Of a DNA stretch of 64,000 nt, positions 7,520-16,159 are shown in pieces. A model generated the notes under the pieces. That model worked only from the letters and a program-made list of their open reading frames with translations, searched no databases and had not been told where the DNA came from. The position numbers were made by a program, and so were the translations under genes. Position 1 is the first letter of the stretch. Each line of letters opens with the position of its first letter. The DNA comes from Caldimonas caldifontis (lineage in GTDB: Bacteria > Pseudomonadota > Gammaproteobacteria > Burkholderiales > Burkholderiaceae_C), in NCBI RefSeq assembly GCF_002930615.1, contig NZ_PSNX01000006.1:1-64000 (forward strand), in the 5' to 3' direction.

Positions 7520-7987
7520 GTGAAGTGCTGGGTCTGCAAACGACAGGCGCGCGGCTACGGCCACTCGGACCTTCGGCATCCGGTGGGCGACGCCCAGCGC
7601 TATCCGATCGACTGGGTGTTCTGCTCGTGGCGCTGCCAGGAGGCGTTTCACACGCTCTACGGCAACTGGCTGCGGGTGCGGGACGGACGTTCACCCCTCG
7701 GGGAGGTCGCGATGATCGATCCGTCTGACGTCGAACTCGCCGCGATGAGGAAGTGCCTCAAGGCCTTCGGTGCGGCGGCAGAAAGCATCGGCTTCGACAA
7801 GCCCCTCGGCGCGTACTCCGAGGACGAGGCCCTGCGGGTGATCGACGCCATCGTCACCTGCTACACGGAGGCGATGGTCGAGCACCACGAGGCGACCAAG
7901 TACCCGCCGGTGCGCGGGCTGAAGCACCCGGTGTCCGATCCCTTCGCCGATCTCGAGGACGACCTGCCGTGGGAGGTGACGTCATGA
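7520..7987 (+). CDS. DUF6511-type zinc-finger phage protein
   Basis: 155 residues. The N-terminal 50 residues carry two Cys pairs (CWVCKR at the start and FCSWRC about 30 residues later) with HPVGDAQRYPIDWVF between, a small zinc-binding module I associate with DUF6511. The C-terminal part is acidic and helical. The GTG at 7520 is chosen because the ribosome site AGGAGGG (7510-7516) lies just upstream; the GTG at 7505 would sit before that site. Function unknown; its place among recombination genes suggests nucleic-acid binding. Confidence 0.6.
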   Translation: MKCWVCKRQARGYGHSDLRHPVGDAQRYPIDWVFCSWRCQEAFHTLYGNWLRVRDGRSPLGEVAMIDPSDVELAAMRKCLKAFGAAAESIGFDKPLGAYSEDEALRVIDAIVTCYTEAMVEHHEATKYPPVRGLKHPVSDPFADLEDDLPWEVTS

Positions 7988-8730
7988 TGGACTTCAACGC
8001 CACCGCGAGCCTCTCGGGTCAGCTCACGGCGCTGATCGACGCCGGGATGCAGCGTGCCCGCGCCGAACAGGGCAAGCGCGGCTACCTGGGCGCCTCGCGC
8101 CTCGGGGCCGCGTGCGAGCGCGCGCTGCAATACGAGGTCGCCGACGCCCCGGTCGATCCGGGTCGCGAGACCGACGGTCGCATGCTGCGCGTCTTCGAGC
8201 GCGGGCGCGTCTCTGAGGACTGCATGGTCGGATGGCTGCGCGCGGCGGGCTTCGATCTGCGCACGCGAAACGACGCGGGCGAACAGTTCGGCTTCTCGGC
8301 GCTCGACGGGCGCCTGCAGGGCCACGTCGATGGGGTGCTCGTCGCCGGGCCCGACCTGGGGTTCGGTTCCGGCTACCCGGCGCTGTGGGAGAACAAGTGC
8401 CTGGGCGCCAAATCGTGGCGCGAGTTGGAGAGGCACCGACTCGCGGTGGCCAAGCCGGTCTACGCCGCGCAAGTGGCGCTCTACCAGGCCTACCTGGGGC
8501 TGCACGCGCACCCGGCGCTGTTCACGGCGGTGAACGCCGACACGATGGAGATCCACGCCGAGCTGGTGCCGTTCGATGCGGCGTTGGCGCAGCGCATGTC
8601 CGACCGGGCCGTGAAGGTCATCACGGCCACCGAGGCGGGCGAACTGCTGCCGCGGGGGATCGTAGATCCCACCCATGTCGAGTGCCGGATGTGCCCGTGG
8701 CAGGACCGGTGCTGGAGGGCCGCGGCATGA
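7984..8730 (+). CDS. Cas4/RecB-like PD-(D/E)XK exonuclease
   Basis: 248 residues. A PD-(D/E)XK nuclease core is visible: GHVDGVLVAGPD, then ALWENKCLG with the E-x-K pair, then YAAQVALYQAYLGL. One Cys in the N-terminal part (Cys44 in GAACERALQY) and three at the C-terminus (Cys234, Cys237 and Cys243 in ECRMCPWQDRCW) match the four-cysteine iron-sulfur cluster of Cas4 and AddB nucleases. The enzyme probably resects DNA ends for the Sak4-like annealing pathway. The start overlaps the stop of the previous gene (ATGA, 7984-7987), and the next gene overlaps its stop. Confidence 0.8.
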   Translation: MMDFNATASLSGQLTALIDAGMQRARAEQGKRGYLGASRLGAACERALQYEVADAPVDPGRETDGRMLRVFERGRVSEDCMVGWLRAAGFDLRTRNDAGEQFGFSALDGRLQGHVDGVLVAGPDLGFGSGYPALWENKCLGAKSWRELERHRLAVAKPVYAAQVALYQAYLGLHAHPALFTAVNADTMEIHAELVPFDAALAQRMSDRAVKVITATEAGELLPRGIVDPTHVECRMCPWQDRCWRAAA

Positions 8731-8981
8731 ACGACACACCGCTGCACCAGGTGCTCGGGGAGCGCCTGATCGACGCACGCGAGGCGGCGCTGACGCTGAA
8801 TCTGCCGCTCTACTGGCTCACCCACGCCAAGGAGCGCCGGCGTCTCGGCCTGCCGCACTACCGGGTCGGCAAGCTGCTGCGCTTCAAGCTGAGCGAACTG
8901 ATCGCGTGGATGGAGGAAAGCCAAGCCCTGCACACGGCCGACGCAGTGCACGAGGAGGAGGCGGATGCTGGACTTCAATGA
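8727..8981 (+). CDS. small HTH protein (excisionase-like)
   Basis: 84 residues. LIDAREAALTLNLPLYWLTH followed by GLPHYRVGKLLRFKLSELIA is an AlpA/excisionase-type winged HTH. The final acidic tail overlaps the start of the primase gene by 17 bases. It is the second such protein in the early region (the other is at 4536) and may act in replication initiation or in excision; the sequence does not decide. Confidence 0.65.
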   Translation: MNDTPLHQVLGERLIDAREAALTLNLPLYWLTHAKERRRLGLPHYRVGKLLRFKLSELIAWMEESQALHTADAVHEEEADAGLQ

Positions 8982-11247
8982 CACCGCGCCCGTGCCCGAG
9001 ATCCCGGCGTCCGAGCGCCGCGAGGCCGTGCGCGCCGCCCTGCTCGCTAGGCTGGAAGCGGTGCTGTTCACCCTGTTCCCCGCCGGTCGGACGCGCCGCG
9101 GCAAGTTCGTCATCGGCGACGTGCTCGGCAGCCCGGGCGACAGCCTGGAGGTCGTGCTCGACGGCGACAAGGCGGGACTGTGGACCGATCGAGCCACCGG
9201 CGACGGCGGCGATGTGTTCCACCTGATCGGCGCCCACTTCGGCATGGACGTGCACGGCGACTTCGCCCGCGTCCTCGACCTGGCCGAGGACCTCGTCGGC
9301 CGTGCCCCCACGGCCCCGGCGCGCAAGGCTGCCAAGGAGACCCCGGTCGACGACCTGGGTCCCGCCACCGCCAAGTGGGACTACCTCGACGCACAAGGGC
9401 ACCTCATCGCCGTCGTCTACCGCTACGACCCGCCCGGGCGCAAGAAGGAGTTCCGGCCCTGGGACGCGCGCCGCCGCAAGATGGCTCCGCCCGAGCCGCG
9501 GCCGCTGTACAACCAGCCGGGGATCCAGGACGCCGCCCAGGTCGTGCTGGTCGAGGGCGAGAAATGCGCCCAGGCCTTGATCGACGCCGGCGTGTGCGCC
9601 ACCACCGCGATGCACGGGGCGAATGCGCCCGTGGACAAGACCGATTGGTCGCCGCTGGCGGGCAAGGCCGTCTTGGTCTGGCCTGACCGCGACAAGCCGG
9701 GCTGGGAGTACGCCGTGCAGGCGGCCCAGGCGATTCTGTCGGCGGGCGCGAAGACCTGCCACATCCTGTACCCGCCCGAGGAAGCGGCGGACGGCTGGGA
9801 CGCGGCGGACGCCGTGATGGAGGGCTTCGACGTCGCGGCCTTCCTCGCCCACGGTCCGCGTGTGCAGGTGCATGACATTGCGGACCCCGGCGAGCCGGTG
9901 ATCGGCGCGGATGAATCGGTGTGGGGCACCGAAGATGCCCTGGCGCTGGCCTTCACCCGGCGCTACCACCGCGACTGGCGCTACGTGGCGGCCTGGGGCC
10001 GCTGGTTGGTGTGGGACGGTCGGCGCTGGCGCAACGAGGAGACGCTGGCGGCCACCGACTTGATCCGCGGTGTCTGCCGACACGCGGCCCTCCAGGCCGA
10101 CAACCCCAAGCTGGCGGCCAAGCTGGCCACCTCCGGCACCGTCGGCGGCGTCGAACGCCTGGCTCGCGCAGACCGCCGCCACGCCGCGACCACCGCCGAG
10201 TGGGACGCCGATCCCTGGCTGCTCAACACCCCAGGCGGCGTGGTCGACCTCAGGACGGGCCGCCTGCGCGCACACGACCGCGCCGACCGCATGACCAAGA
10301 TCACGACCGCCACGCCCGGCGGCGACTGCCCGACCTGGCGGCAGTTCATCGCCGAAGTGACCGGCGGCGATGCGGCACTGCAAGCCTATCTGCAGCGCAT
10401 GGCGGGCTATGCGCTCACCGGCTCCACCCAGGAGCACGCGCTGTTCTTCCTCTACGGCACCGGCGCCAACGGCAAATCGGTGTTCGTCAACACCCTGGCC
10501 ACGATCCTGGGCGACTACGCCGCCAACGCGCCAATGGACACCTTCATGGAGACGCGTACCGACCGCCATCCGACCGACATGGCGGGGTTGCGCGGCGCGC
10601 GCTTCGTAGCGGCGATCGAAACCGAGCAAGGGCGGCGCTGGGCCGAGTCCAAGGTCAAGAGCCTCACGGGCGGCGACAAGATCTCGGCGCGGTTCATGCG
10701 GCAAGACTTCTTCGAGTTCTGGCCGCAGTTCAAGCTCTTCGTCGCCGGCAACCACAAGCCCGCCATCCGCAACATCGACGAGGCCATGAAGCGCCGGCTG
10801 CACCTGATCCCCTTCACGATCACCGTGCCGCCCGAGCGGCGGGACAAACACCTGCAGCACAAGTTGCTCGCCGAGCGCGACGGGATCCTGGCCTGGGCGC
10901 TGGAGGGCTGCCTGGCCTGGCAGCGCCTGGGCCGGCTCGATCCGCCGCCGCAGGTGGTGGCCGCCACCGAAGAGTACTTCGAAGCCGAGGACGCGCTGGG
11001 CCGCTGGCTCGACGAGCGCTGCGTGCGCGAGGCCAATGCCAAGTCGCTGACGGCCGAACTGTTCAGCGACTGGAAGCAGTGGGCGGAGGCCGCTGGCGAG
11101 TTCGTCGGCTCGCAGCGCCGCTTCTCCGACCTCTTGATCACCCGCGGCGTCGAGAAATGGCGCAACGCCGCCGGCATCCGGGGCTTTCGTGGCGTGGGCC
11201 TCAAGCACCCGACGCAGCCCGCCTACACCCCCTATGCCGACGACTGA
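8965..11247 (+). CDS. phage primase-helicase (Toprim plus D5/P4-type SF3 helicase)
   Basis: 760 residues. The N-terminal part (about 1-130) is a small domain of unknown role. A Toprim-like region follows (QVVLVEGEKCAQALIDAG around residue 193 and VWPDRDKPG around 238), typical of primases. A D5-type helicase N-terminal region lies at about 310-440, and an SF3 helicase has Walker A GTGANGKS at 498-505 with LHLIPFTITVP near 610. This is the single-polypeptide replisome protein of P4- and D5-type phages: it opens the origin, unwinds and primes. The 18-bp inverted repeat directly behind it is a candidate origin. Confidence 0.9.
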   Translation: MLDFNDTAPVPEIPASERREAVRAALLARLEAVLFTLFPAGRTRRGKFVIGDVLGSPGDSLEVVLDGDKAGLWTDRATGDGGDVFHLIGAHFGMDVHGDFARVLDLAEDLVGRAPTAPARKAAKETPVDDLGPATAKWDYLDAQGHLIAVVYRYDPPGRKKEFRPWDARRRKMAPPEPRPLYNQPGIQDAAQVVLVEGEKCAQALIDAGVCATTAMHGANAPVDKTDWSPLAGKAVLVWPDRDKPGWEYAVQAAQAILSAGAKTCHILYPPEEAADGWDAADAVMEGFDVAAFLAHGPRVQVHDIADPGEPVIGADESVWGTEDALALAFTRRYHRDWRYVAAWGRWLVWDGRRWRNEETLAATDLIRGVCRHAALQADNPKLAAKLATSGTVGGVERLARADRRHAATTAEWDADPWLLNTPGGVVDLRTGRLRAHDRADRMTKITTATPGGDCPTWRQFIAEVTGGDAALQAYLQRMAGYALTGSTQEHALFFLYGTGANGKSVFVNTLATILGDYAANAPMDTFMETRTDRHPTDMAGLRGARFVAAIETEQGRRWAESKVKSLTGGDKISARFMRQDFFEFWPQFKLFVAGNHKPAIRNIDEAMKRRLHLIPFTITVPPERRDKHLQHKLLAERDGILAWALEGCLAWQRLGRLDPPPQVVAATEEYFEAEDALGRWLDERCVREANAKSLTAELFSDWKQWAEAAGEFVGSQRRFSDLLITRGVEKWRNAAGIRGFRGVGLKHPTQPAYTPYADD

Positions 11248-11266
11248 ACACCCATGACCCCCTGCC

Positions 11267-11367
11267 GGACTGACGCATCTGACGCTGTACATCGTAAGTC
11301 TCTACGCGCGTGCGCGTGCGCGCGCCTCACGGGAGTAATCGATATCGTGCGTCGGATGCGTCAGTCC
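11267..11367. repeat. long inverted repeat behind the primase gene, candidate origin or operator
   Basis: Arms GGACTGACGCATCTGACG (11267-11284) and CGTCGGATGCGTCAGTCC (11350-11367) are reverse complements except for one base. The 65 bases between hold alternating purine-pyrimidine CG/TG runs (11310-11330) able to distort the helix. It lies in the only sizeable gap between the primase-helicase and the resolvase. Phage replication origins often sit beside the gene of their initiator, so an origin is plausible; a regulatory hairpin is the alternative. Confidence 0.6.
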
Positions 11368-11389
11368 CCACCGAACGAGGACTGACACC

Positions 11390-11866
11390 ATGCACACCAC
11401 GATCCTGGCCCTGGACCTGGGCACCACCAGCGGTTGGGCGCTGCGCGACCGCACCGGCCGCATCACCAGCGGCAGCCAATCCTTCAAGCCACAGCGATTC
11501 GAAGGCGGCGGCATGCGCTACCTGCGCTTTGGCCGTTGGATTTCTGAAATTCAGACATCGGTTTCTGAACTTCAGTTTTTGTACTTCGAGGAAGTGCGCC
11601 GCCACGCCTCCACCGATGCCGCGCACGCCTACGGCGGGTTCCTGGCCACGCTCACGGCCTGGTGCGAGCACCACGGCATTCCCTACCAGGGCGTGCCGGT
11701 GGGCACGATCAAGAAGCACGTCACCGGCAAGGGCAATGCGAGCAAGGACGAGATGATGGTGGCCATGCGTGCGCGCGGCTATCAGCCCGCCGACGACAAC
11801 GAAGCCGACGCCCTGGCGCTGTTGCACTGGGCCATCCAGCAGCACGACGCGGCGCAGGAGGCATGA
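11390..11866 (+). CDS. RuvC-like Holliday junction resolvase
   Basis: 158 residues with the RNase H-like fold of phage RuvC relatives: ILALDLGTTSGWAL (first catalytic Asp), YFEEVRRHASTDAAHAYGG (catalytic Glu), GTIKKHVTGKGNASKDEM, and a final acidic DDNEADALALLHW. Such enzymes resolve branched recombination and replication intermediates before packaging. An AACGAGG ribosome site lies upstream of 11390, right after the inverted repeat. Confidence 0.85.
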   Translation: MHTTILALDLGTTSGWALRDRTGRITSGSQSFKPQRFEGGGMRYLRFGRWISEIQTSVSELQFLYFEEVRRHASTDAAHAYGGFLATLTAWCEHHGIPYQGVPVGTIKKHVTGKGNASKDEMMVAMRARGYQPADDNEADALALLHWAIQQHDAAQEA

Positions 11867-11867
11867 G

Positions 11868-12077
11868 ATGGACCTCCCGACCCCTCGCTACCGCTGCCCG
11901 CTGGGGCGCCTGCAGCCCGAGCCGATGGACGTGGAGGCCGTCAAGCGCCGCGGCTGGCGCGAGCAACGCCTGCTCGTCGTCTGCCTCGACGATGACCGGC
12001 TCGATTGGACGGAGCGCGAGCTGATCCGCCGAATCGGCGAGCGGCTCTACGGTGCACGGGAGGCACGCCATGGCTGA
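11868..12077 (+). CDS. small phage protein of unknown function
   Basis: 69 residues, mostly charged (VKRRGWREQRLLVV, LDWTERELIRRIGERLYG). No family recognised. It starts two bases after the resolvase stop (TGAGATG) and overlaps the next gene, so it belongs to the same translated unit. Confidence 0.6.
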   Translation: MDLPTPRYRCPLGRLQPEPMDVEAVKRRGWREQRLLVVCLDDDRLDWTERELIRRIGERLYGAREARHG

Positions 12078-12456
12078 GTGGACCGTCGAGCGTGTGGCCG
12101 AACGCTTCCGGGAGGCGGCCATCACCGCCCACCGATTGCCGCCCGTGCGCGTGCAGGGCTACTTCAACACCTGGCCCGCGATCCGGCGCATGCCCTGGGA
12201 GACGCTGGGGGCCGAGCCGACCATCCGGCGCTTCCCGCCCAGTCCCGAGGCCATCGAGCGCATGCTCCAGACCATGCGCTGGGTCTTGTGGCTGGAGGAA
12301 GAAGAGCGGCATCTCGTGTGGATGCGCGCCGAGCGCCACCGCTGGCGCGACATCTGCGCCCGCTTCGGCTGCGACCGGACCACGGCTTGGCGGCGGTGGC
12401 AGCGGGCGTTGCATTTGGTGGCCGATCACCTCAACGGCGTCGCCTTGACGGCGTAG
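12070..12456 (+). CDS. DUF6362-like phage HTH protein
   Basis: 128 residues. The C-terminal third is an HTH, RWRDICARFGCDRTTAWRRW, and the middle reads MRWVLWLEEEERHLVWMRA. This matches my memory of DUF6362, a family often found in siphovirus genomes between replication and packaging genes. It may be a late-gene activator, since late genes begin soon after, but that is inference. The ATG at 12070 is chosen over the one at 12052 because it opens directly into the conserved part and overlaps the previous gene less. Confidence 0.6.
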   Translation: MAEWTVERVAERFREAAITAHRLPPVRVQGYFNTWPAIRRMPWETLGAEPTIRRFPPSPEAIERMLQTMRWVLWLEEEERHLVWMRAERHRWRDICARFGCDRTTAWRRWQRALHLVADHLNGVALTA

Positions 12457-12803
12457 TGTTTTGGCGTGATTTGGCGGGTGGGATCGTGCATCCGCGTGCG
12501 TCTGCGGCGTGATGCGGCTTTGGCCGCTGCAACAGATTCGCCGGTCCGGGGGTAGTATTTCCGCTAACTTCTGGACAGCGGTGACGCCCGACGAAGCCGC
12601 CCAAGCATCAACGGGTCCTTCCTGCCGAAATCGCGATGCGGGGGGCGCGAGCGCGGCGCTTCGCCACCGTCAGGATGCAAACCGAGGTTTGCAGGGTTTG
12701 CGGTTTGCAGCCCTCCAGCCCGAGACCTTCTCCCCGACACCCCCAGCCCGCCCACGGTCCACCGTCGGCGGGCTTCTTCGTTTCCGAGGCACCGATTCTG
12801 GAC
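12457..12803 (+). promoter_or_regulatory. 347-bp intergenic leader with repeats before the methylase genes
   Basis: No convincing gene. It contains a hairpin CCGCT/AGCGG around 12561-12581. The palindrome GCAAACC-GA-GGTTTGC (12677-12692) is followed by two more copies of GTTTGC (12696-12701 and 12703-12708), so three direct hexamers lie within 22 bases. At the right end is the terminator at 12746. The arrangement looks like a control region between early genes and the methylase unit. I do not see a confident promoter. Confidence 0.4.
12746..12780 (+). terminator. strong hairpin terminator just upstream of the methylase genes
   Basis: Outer stem GCCCGCC (12746-12752) pairs with GGCGGGC (12767-12773). 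An inner stem ACGGT/ACCGT leaves a two-base loop, and the tail is TTCTTCGTTT. The methylase start codon is only about 24 bases further on. Confidence 0.75.
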
Positions 12804-14219
12804 ATGCTTGCCGTCACGTACCGCAAGGTCGAGACGCTGATCCCCTACGCCCGCAATCCGCGCACGCACAGCGACGAGCAGATCGCGCGCATCGCCGCCA
12901 GCATCGCCGAGTTCGGCTGGACCAACCCGATCCTGGTCGACGGCGACCACGGCGTGATCGCCGGTCACGGCCGGCTGCTGGCCGCGCGCAAGCTGGGGCT
13001 CGCCGAGGTGCCGGTGATCGAGCTTGCGCACCTGACGCCTGCGCAGAAGCGCGCCTACGTGATCGCCGACAACCGGCTCGCGCTCGATGCCGGCTGGGAC
13101 GAGGCGATGTTGGCGCTGGAGTTCGCCGAACTGGCCGACGCCGGCTTCGATCTGGACCTGACCGGCTTCTCGGCCTCCGAGATCGAAGGCCTGCTCGACG
13201 CCATCGAGGAGACCGAACCGTCCGACGAAGAGGACACGAGCGCTTTGGCCCGTGACCCGGACGAGGACGACGTCACACCGCCCACGGTGGCGGTCACGCG
13301 CCCCGGCGACTTGTGGCTGCTGGGCAAACATCGGCTGCTCTGCGCCGACAGCCGCGACGCGGCCGCCGTCGCGCGCCTCCTCGATGGCGAGCGGGCGCAC
13401 CTGCTCTTCACCAGCCCGCCGTATGCCAACCAGCGCGACTACACCACCGGCGGCATCTCGGACTGGGACGCACTGATGCAAAGCGTGTTCGGCGCTGCTC
13501 AAACGGCCATGCGCGAGGACGGCCAGATGCTGGTCAACCTCGGCCTCGTCCATCGCGACAACGAGTGGCAGCCGTACTGGGACGGCTGGATCGAGTGGAT
13601 GCGCAGCCAAGGCTGGCGGCGCTTCGGCTGGTACGTCTGGGACCAGTCGGTGACCGTGCCCGGCGACTGGGCCGGGCGGCTGGCGCCCCGCCACGAGTTC
13701 GTCTTTCACTTCAACCGACGCTCGCGCAAGCCTAACAAGACCGTGCCCTGCACGTGGGCCGGGCACGAGACGCACCTGCGCGCCGACGGATCCTCCACCG
13801 CGATGCGCGGCAAGGATGGCAAGGTCGGCGCCTGGAACCACGCCGGCCAGCCGACGCAGGCGTTCCGCATCCCAGACTCTGTCGTCGAGGTGACGCGCCA
13901 GCGCGGCCGCATCGGTGAAGGCATCGATCATCCGGCGGTGTTCCCGCTGGGCCTGCCGAAGTTCTTCATCGAGGCCTACACCGACGCGGGCGAGATCGTC
14001 TTCGAGCCGTTCGCGGGCTCGGGCACCACGCTGCTGGCCGGCCAACTCACCGGCCGCCCGGTACGCGCCATCGAACTCGCTCCCCAGTACGTGGACGTCG
14101 CGCTGCGCCGCTGGCTGCAGCACCACCCGGGCACGGTGCCGGTGCTGGAGGGCAGCGGTCGGACCTTCGCCGAAGTCGCCGCCGAGCGGCTGGGCGAGAC
14201 GGCGGAGGTCACTGCATGA
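12804..14219 (+). CDS. ParB-domain DNA methyltransferase, SPPY type
   Basis: 471 residues. Residues about 5-95 are a ParB/Srx N-terminal domain (LIPYARNPRTHSDEQIARIA, then VIAGHGRLLAARKLGLAEVP). The rest is an N4/N6 amino-methyltransferase of beta order: catalytic TSPPY at 203-207 and the SAM-binding EPFAGSGTTLLAG near 400. SPPY is usual for N4-cytosine methylases but does not exclude adenine. Phages use such enzymes to escape restriction. The ATG at 12804 is preferred because the upstream frame runs through the terminator. It overlaps the next, related gene by four bases. Confidence 0.85.
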   Translation: MLAVTYRKVETLIPYARNPRTHSDEQIARIAASIAEFGWTNPILVDGDHGVIAGHGRLLAARKLGLAEVPVIELAHLTPAQKRAYVIADNRLALDAGWDEAMLALEFAELADAGFDLDLTGFSASEIEGLLDAIEETEPSDEEDTSALARDPDEDDVTPPTVAVTRPGDLWLLGKHRLLCADSRDAAAVARLLDGERAHLLFTSPPYANQRDYTTGGISDWDALMQSVFGAAQTAMREDGQMLVNLGLVHRDNEWQPYWDGWIEWMRSQGWRRFGWYVWDQSVTVPGDWAGRLAPRHEFVFHFNRRSRKPNKTVPCTWAGHETHLRADGSSTAMRGKDGKVGAWNHAGQPTQAFRIPDSVVEVTRQRGRIGEGIDHPAVFPLGLPKFFIEAYTDAGEIVFEPFAGSGTTLLAGQLTGRPVRAIELAPQYVDVALRRWLQHHPGTVPVLEGSGRTFAEVAAERLGETAEVTA

Positions 14220-15481
14220 GCTGGCTGGCCGATCGCATCGAGCACTGGCCGATCGACAAGCTGCTGCCCTACGTGCGCAACGCCCGCCAGCACTCGGACG
14301 AGCAGATCGCCCAGATCGCGGCCTCCATCGCGGAGTTCGGCTTCGTCAATCCCATTCTCACCGGCGCCGACGGTGTGCTGGTCGCGGGCCATGGGCGGCT
14401 TGCCGCCGCGCGCAAGCTGGGCCTGCCCACCGTGCCGGTGGTCGTGCTCGATCACCTCACGCCGACCCAGCGCCGCGCCCTGGTGCTCGCGGACAACCGG
14501 CTCGCGGAACTCGCGACCTGGGACGATGCCCTGCTGCGCATCGAACTGGAGGCGCTGCAGGACGATGGCTTCGATCTCGATCTCACCGGATTCGACGCCG
14601 ATGCACTGGCAGAACTGCTGGCCGATGAGGAACCACAGATCGAGGGCCGGACGGAGGACGATGCCATCCCGGAGATGCCGGAAGAGCCGGTGTCTCGGCC
14701 GGGCGACGTCTGGCGGCTCGGGCCGCACCGCCTGGTCTGCGGGGACGCGACCACCGCCGAGGCCTACGCGCGCCTGTTTCCGGACGGCGAGCGGGCGGAC
14801 ATGGTCTTCACCGATCCGCCCTACAACGTGAACTACGCCAACAGCGCGAAGGACAAGCTGCGCGGCAAACACCGCCCCATCCTCAACGATGCGCTGGGCG
14901 AAGGCTTCTACGATTTCCTCTACGACGCGCTGGCGCTGATCATGGCGCACACCCGAGGCGCGATCTACGTCGCCATGTCCTCCAGCGAACTGGACACGCT
15001 GCAAGCGGCCTTCCGCGCCGCCGGCGGGCACTGGTCGACCTTCATCATCTGGGCCAAGAACACCTTCACGCTGGGCCGCTCGGACTACCAGCGCCAGTAC
15101 GAGCCGATCCTCTACGGCTGGCCCGAAGGCGCGACGCGCCACTGGTGCGGCGACCGCGACCAGGGCGACGTCTGGCAGATCAAGAAGCCAGCGAAGAACG
15201 ATCTGCACCCGACCATGAAGCCGGTGGATCTGGTCGAGCGGGCCATCCGCAACTCCAGCCGCCCGGGCGACGTGGTGCTCGACCCCTTCGGCGGTTCCGG
15301 AACGACACTGATCGCGGCCGAGAAGGCCGGGCGCGTGGCGCGGCTGATCGAGCTCGACCCGAAGTATGCGGACGTGATCGTGCGGCGCTGGCAGGACTGG
15401 ACGGGCCAGCAAGCCACCCGCGAGGCGGATGGCCTGGCCTTCGATCAGGCGGCGAGCGACTCGTCGGCGATCGCGCAGTGA
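14216..15481 (+). CDS. ParB-domain DNA methyltransferase, DPPY type
   Basis: 421 residues, a paralogue of the preceding gene. The same ParB-like N-terminus (LLPYVRNARQHSDEQIAQIA) leads into a methyltransferase with TDPPYNVNY at 199-207, the N6-adenine/N4-cytosine class motif, and DPFGGSGTTLIAAEKAGR near 354. WSTFIIWAKNTFTLGR is typical of DNA adenine methylases of this family. The two genes were probably made by duplication and then changed target base or site. The start lies in the ATGA overlap with the first copy. Confidence 0.87.
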   Translation: MSWLADRIEHWPIDKLLPYVRNARQHSDEQIAQIAASIAEFGFVNPILTGADGVLVAGHGRLAAARKLGLPTVPVVVLDHLTPTQRRALVLADNRLAELATWDDALLRIELEALQDDGFDLDLTGFDADALAELLADEEPQIEGRTEDDAIPEMPEEPVSRPGDVWRLGPHRLVCGDATTAEAYARLFPDGERADMVFTDPPYNVNYANSAKDKLRGKHRPILNDALGEGFYDFLYDALALIMAHTRGAIYVAMSSSELDTLQAAFRAAGGHWSTFIIWAKNTFTLGRSDYQRQYEPILYGWPEGATRHWCGDRDQGDVWQIKKPAKNDLHPTMKPVDLVERAIRNSSRPGDVVLDPFGGSGTTLIAAEKAGRVARLIELDPKYADVIVRRWQDWTGQQATREADGLAFDQAASDSSAIAQ

Positions 15482-15537
15482 ATCACGAACCCGGTCAGAT
15501 TGGGCAGCCCGCGCGGGATGTGCTGCCCCATCGCGAC

Positions 15538-16125
15538 TCAGGCAAGCCGGTAGACGCGCTCGCCGCCCGGGGATCTCTCGGAGACGATCGTCAGGCCCAG
15601 TTTCTTCTTCAGCGCCCCGGCCAAGGTGCCGCGCACCGTGTGCGCTTGCCAGCCGGTGCTGTCCATGATCTGGCGGAGGGTGGCGCCTTCGGGACGCTGC
15701 AGCATCGCGATCACCTGCGCCTGCTTGCTGTCGGCGCGGGGGCGGCGGGGCTCGGCGCTGCGATGCGCATCCTGCGCCCAGGTGGCTTCGGCGGCGGTGA
15801 CGGCGGCCTCCAGGTCGGCCTCGTCGGGTGCCGTCTGCGCCTGCTCAGCCTGGGCGATCACCGCATCGAGCTTGGTGACGAAGGACTGGCGCTGGGCGGT
15901 GCGGGCACCCGGGCGCGGCACGCCCAGGGCCTCGTAGCCTGCGTCGGCGACGACCCAGACCTCGCCCTGGCGGGCGATCAGGGCGCGGTTGGCCAGGCCA
16001 TCGAGCACCTTGCGGCGGGCACCGCCTTGGATGTGCTCGGGGAACCAGTCGATTCGGCCGTCGCTGTGCTCGAGCGCATGGGCCAGGATCGCGTGCTGGG
16101 CGGGGGTCAGGGTGATGGTGCTCAT
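15538..16125 (-). CDS. DUF3489 domain protein
   Basis: 195 residues. The C-terminal 65 residues (QVIAMLQRPEGATLRQIMDS, GWQAHTVRGTLAGALKKKLG, ERVYRL) are the DUF3489 domain, a winged-helix-like module of prophages. The N-terminal part (LTPAQHAILAHALEHSDGRI) may be a second small DNA-binding unit. It is transcribed against the phage late genes, together with the next two genes, and converges on the methylase pair. The ATG at 16125 follows AGGAGCAGACC, a good ribosome site. Confidence 0.75.
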   Translation of the reverse strand: MSTITLTPAQHAILAHALEHSDGRIDWFPEHIQGGARRKVLDGLANRALIARQGEVWVVADAGYEALGVPRPGARTAQRQSFVTKLDAVIAQAEQAQTAPDEADLEAAVTAAEATWAQDAHRSAEPRRPRADSKQAQVIAMLQRPEGATLRQIMDSTGWQAHTVRGTLAGALKKKLGLTIVSERSPGGERVYRLA

Positions 16126-16159
16126 GGTCTGCTCCTGGATAGGGATGGATCGGCGCGAG

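Noticed and set aside
8884-11292. Very long minus-strand open frame opposite the primase-helicase gene
   Set aside because: It mirrors the codon bias of the real gene on the plus strand, has no family motif and crosses gene borders. Similar long frames oppose the recombinase, portal and tail genes.
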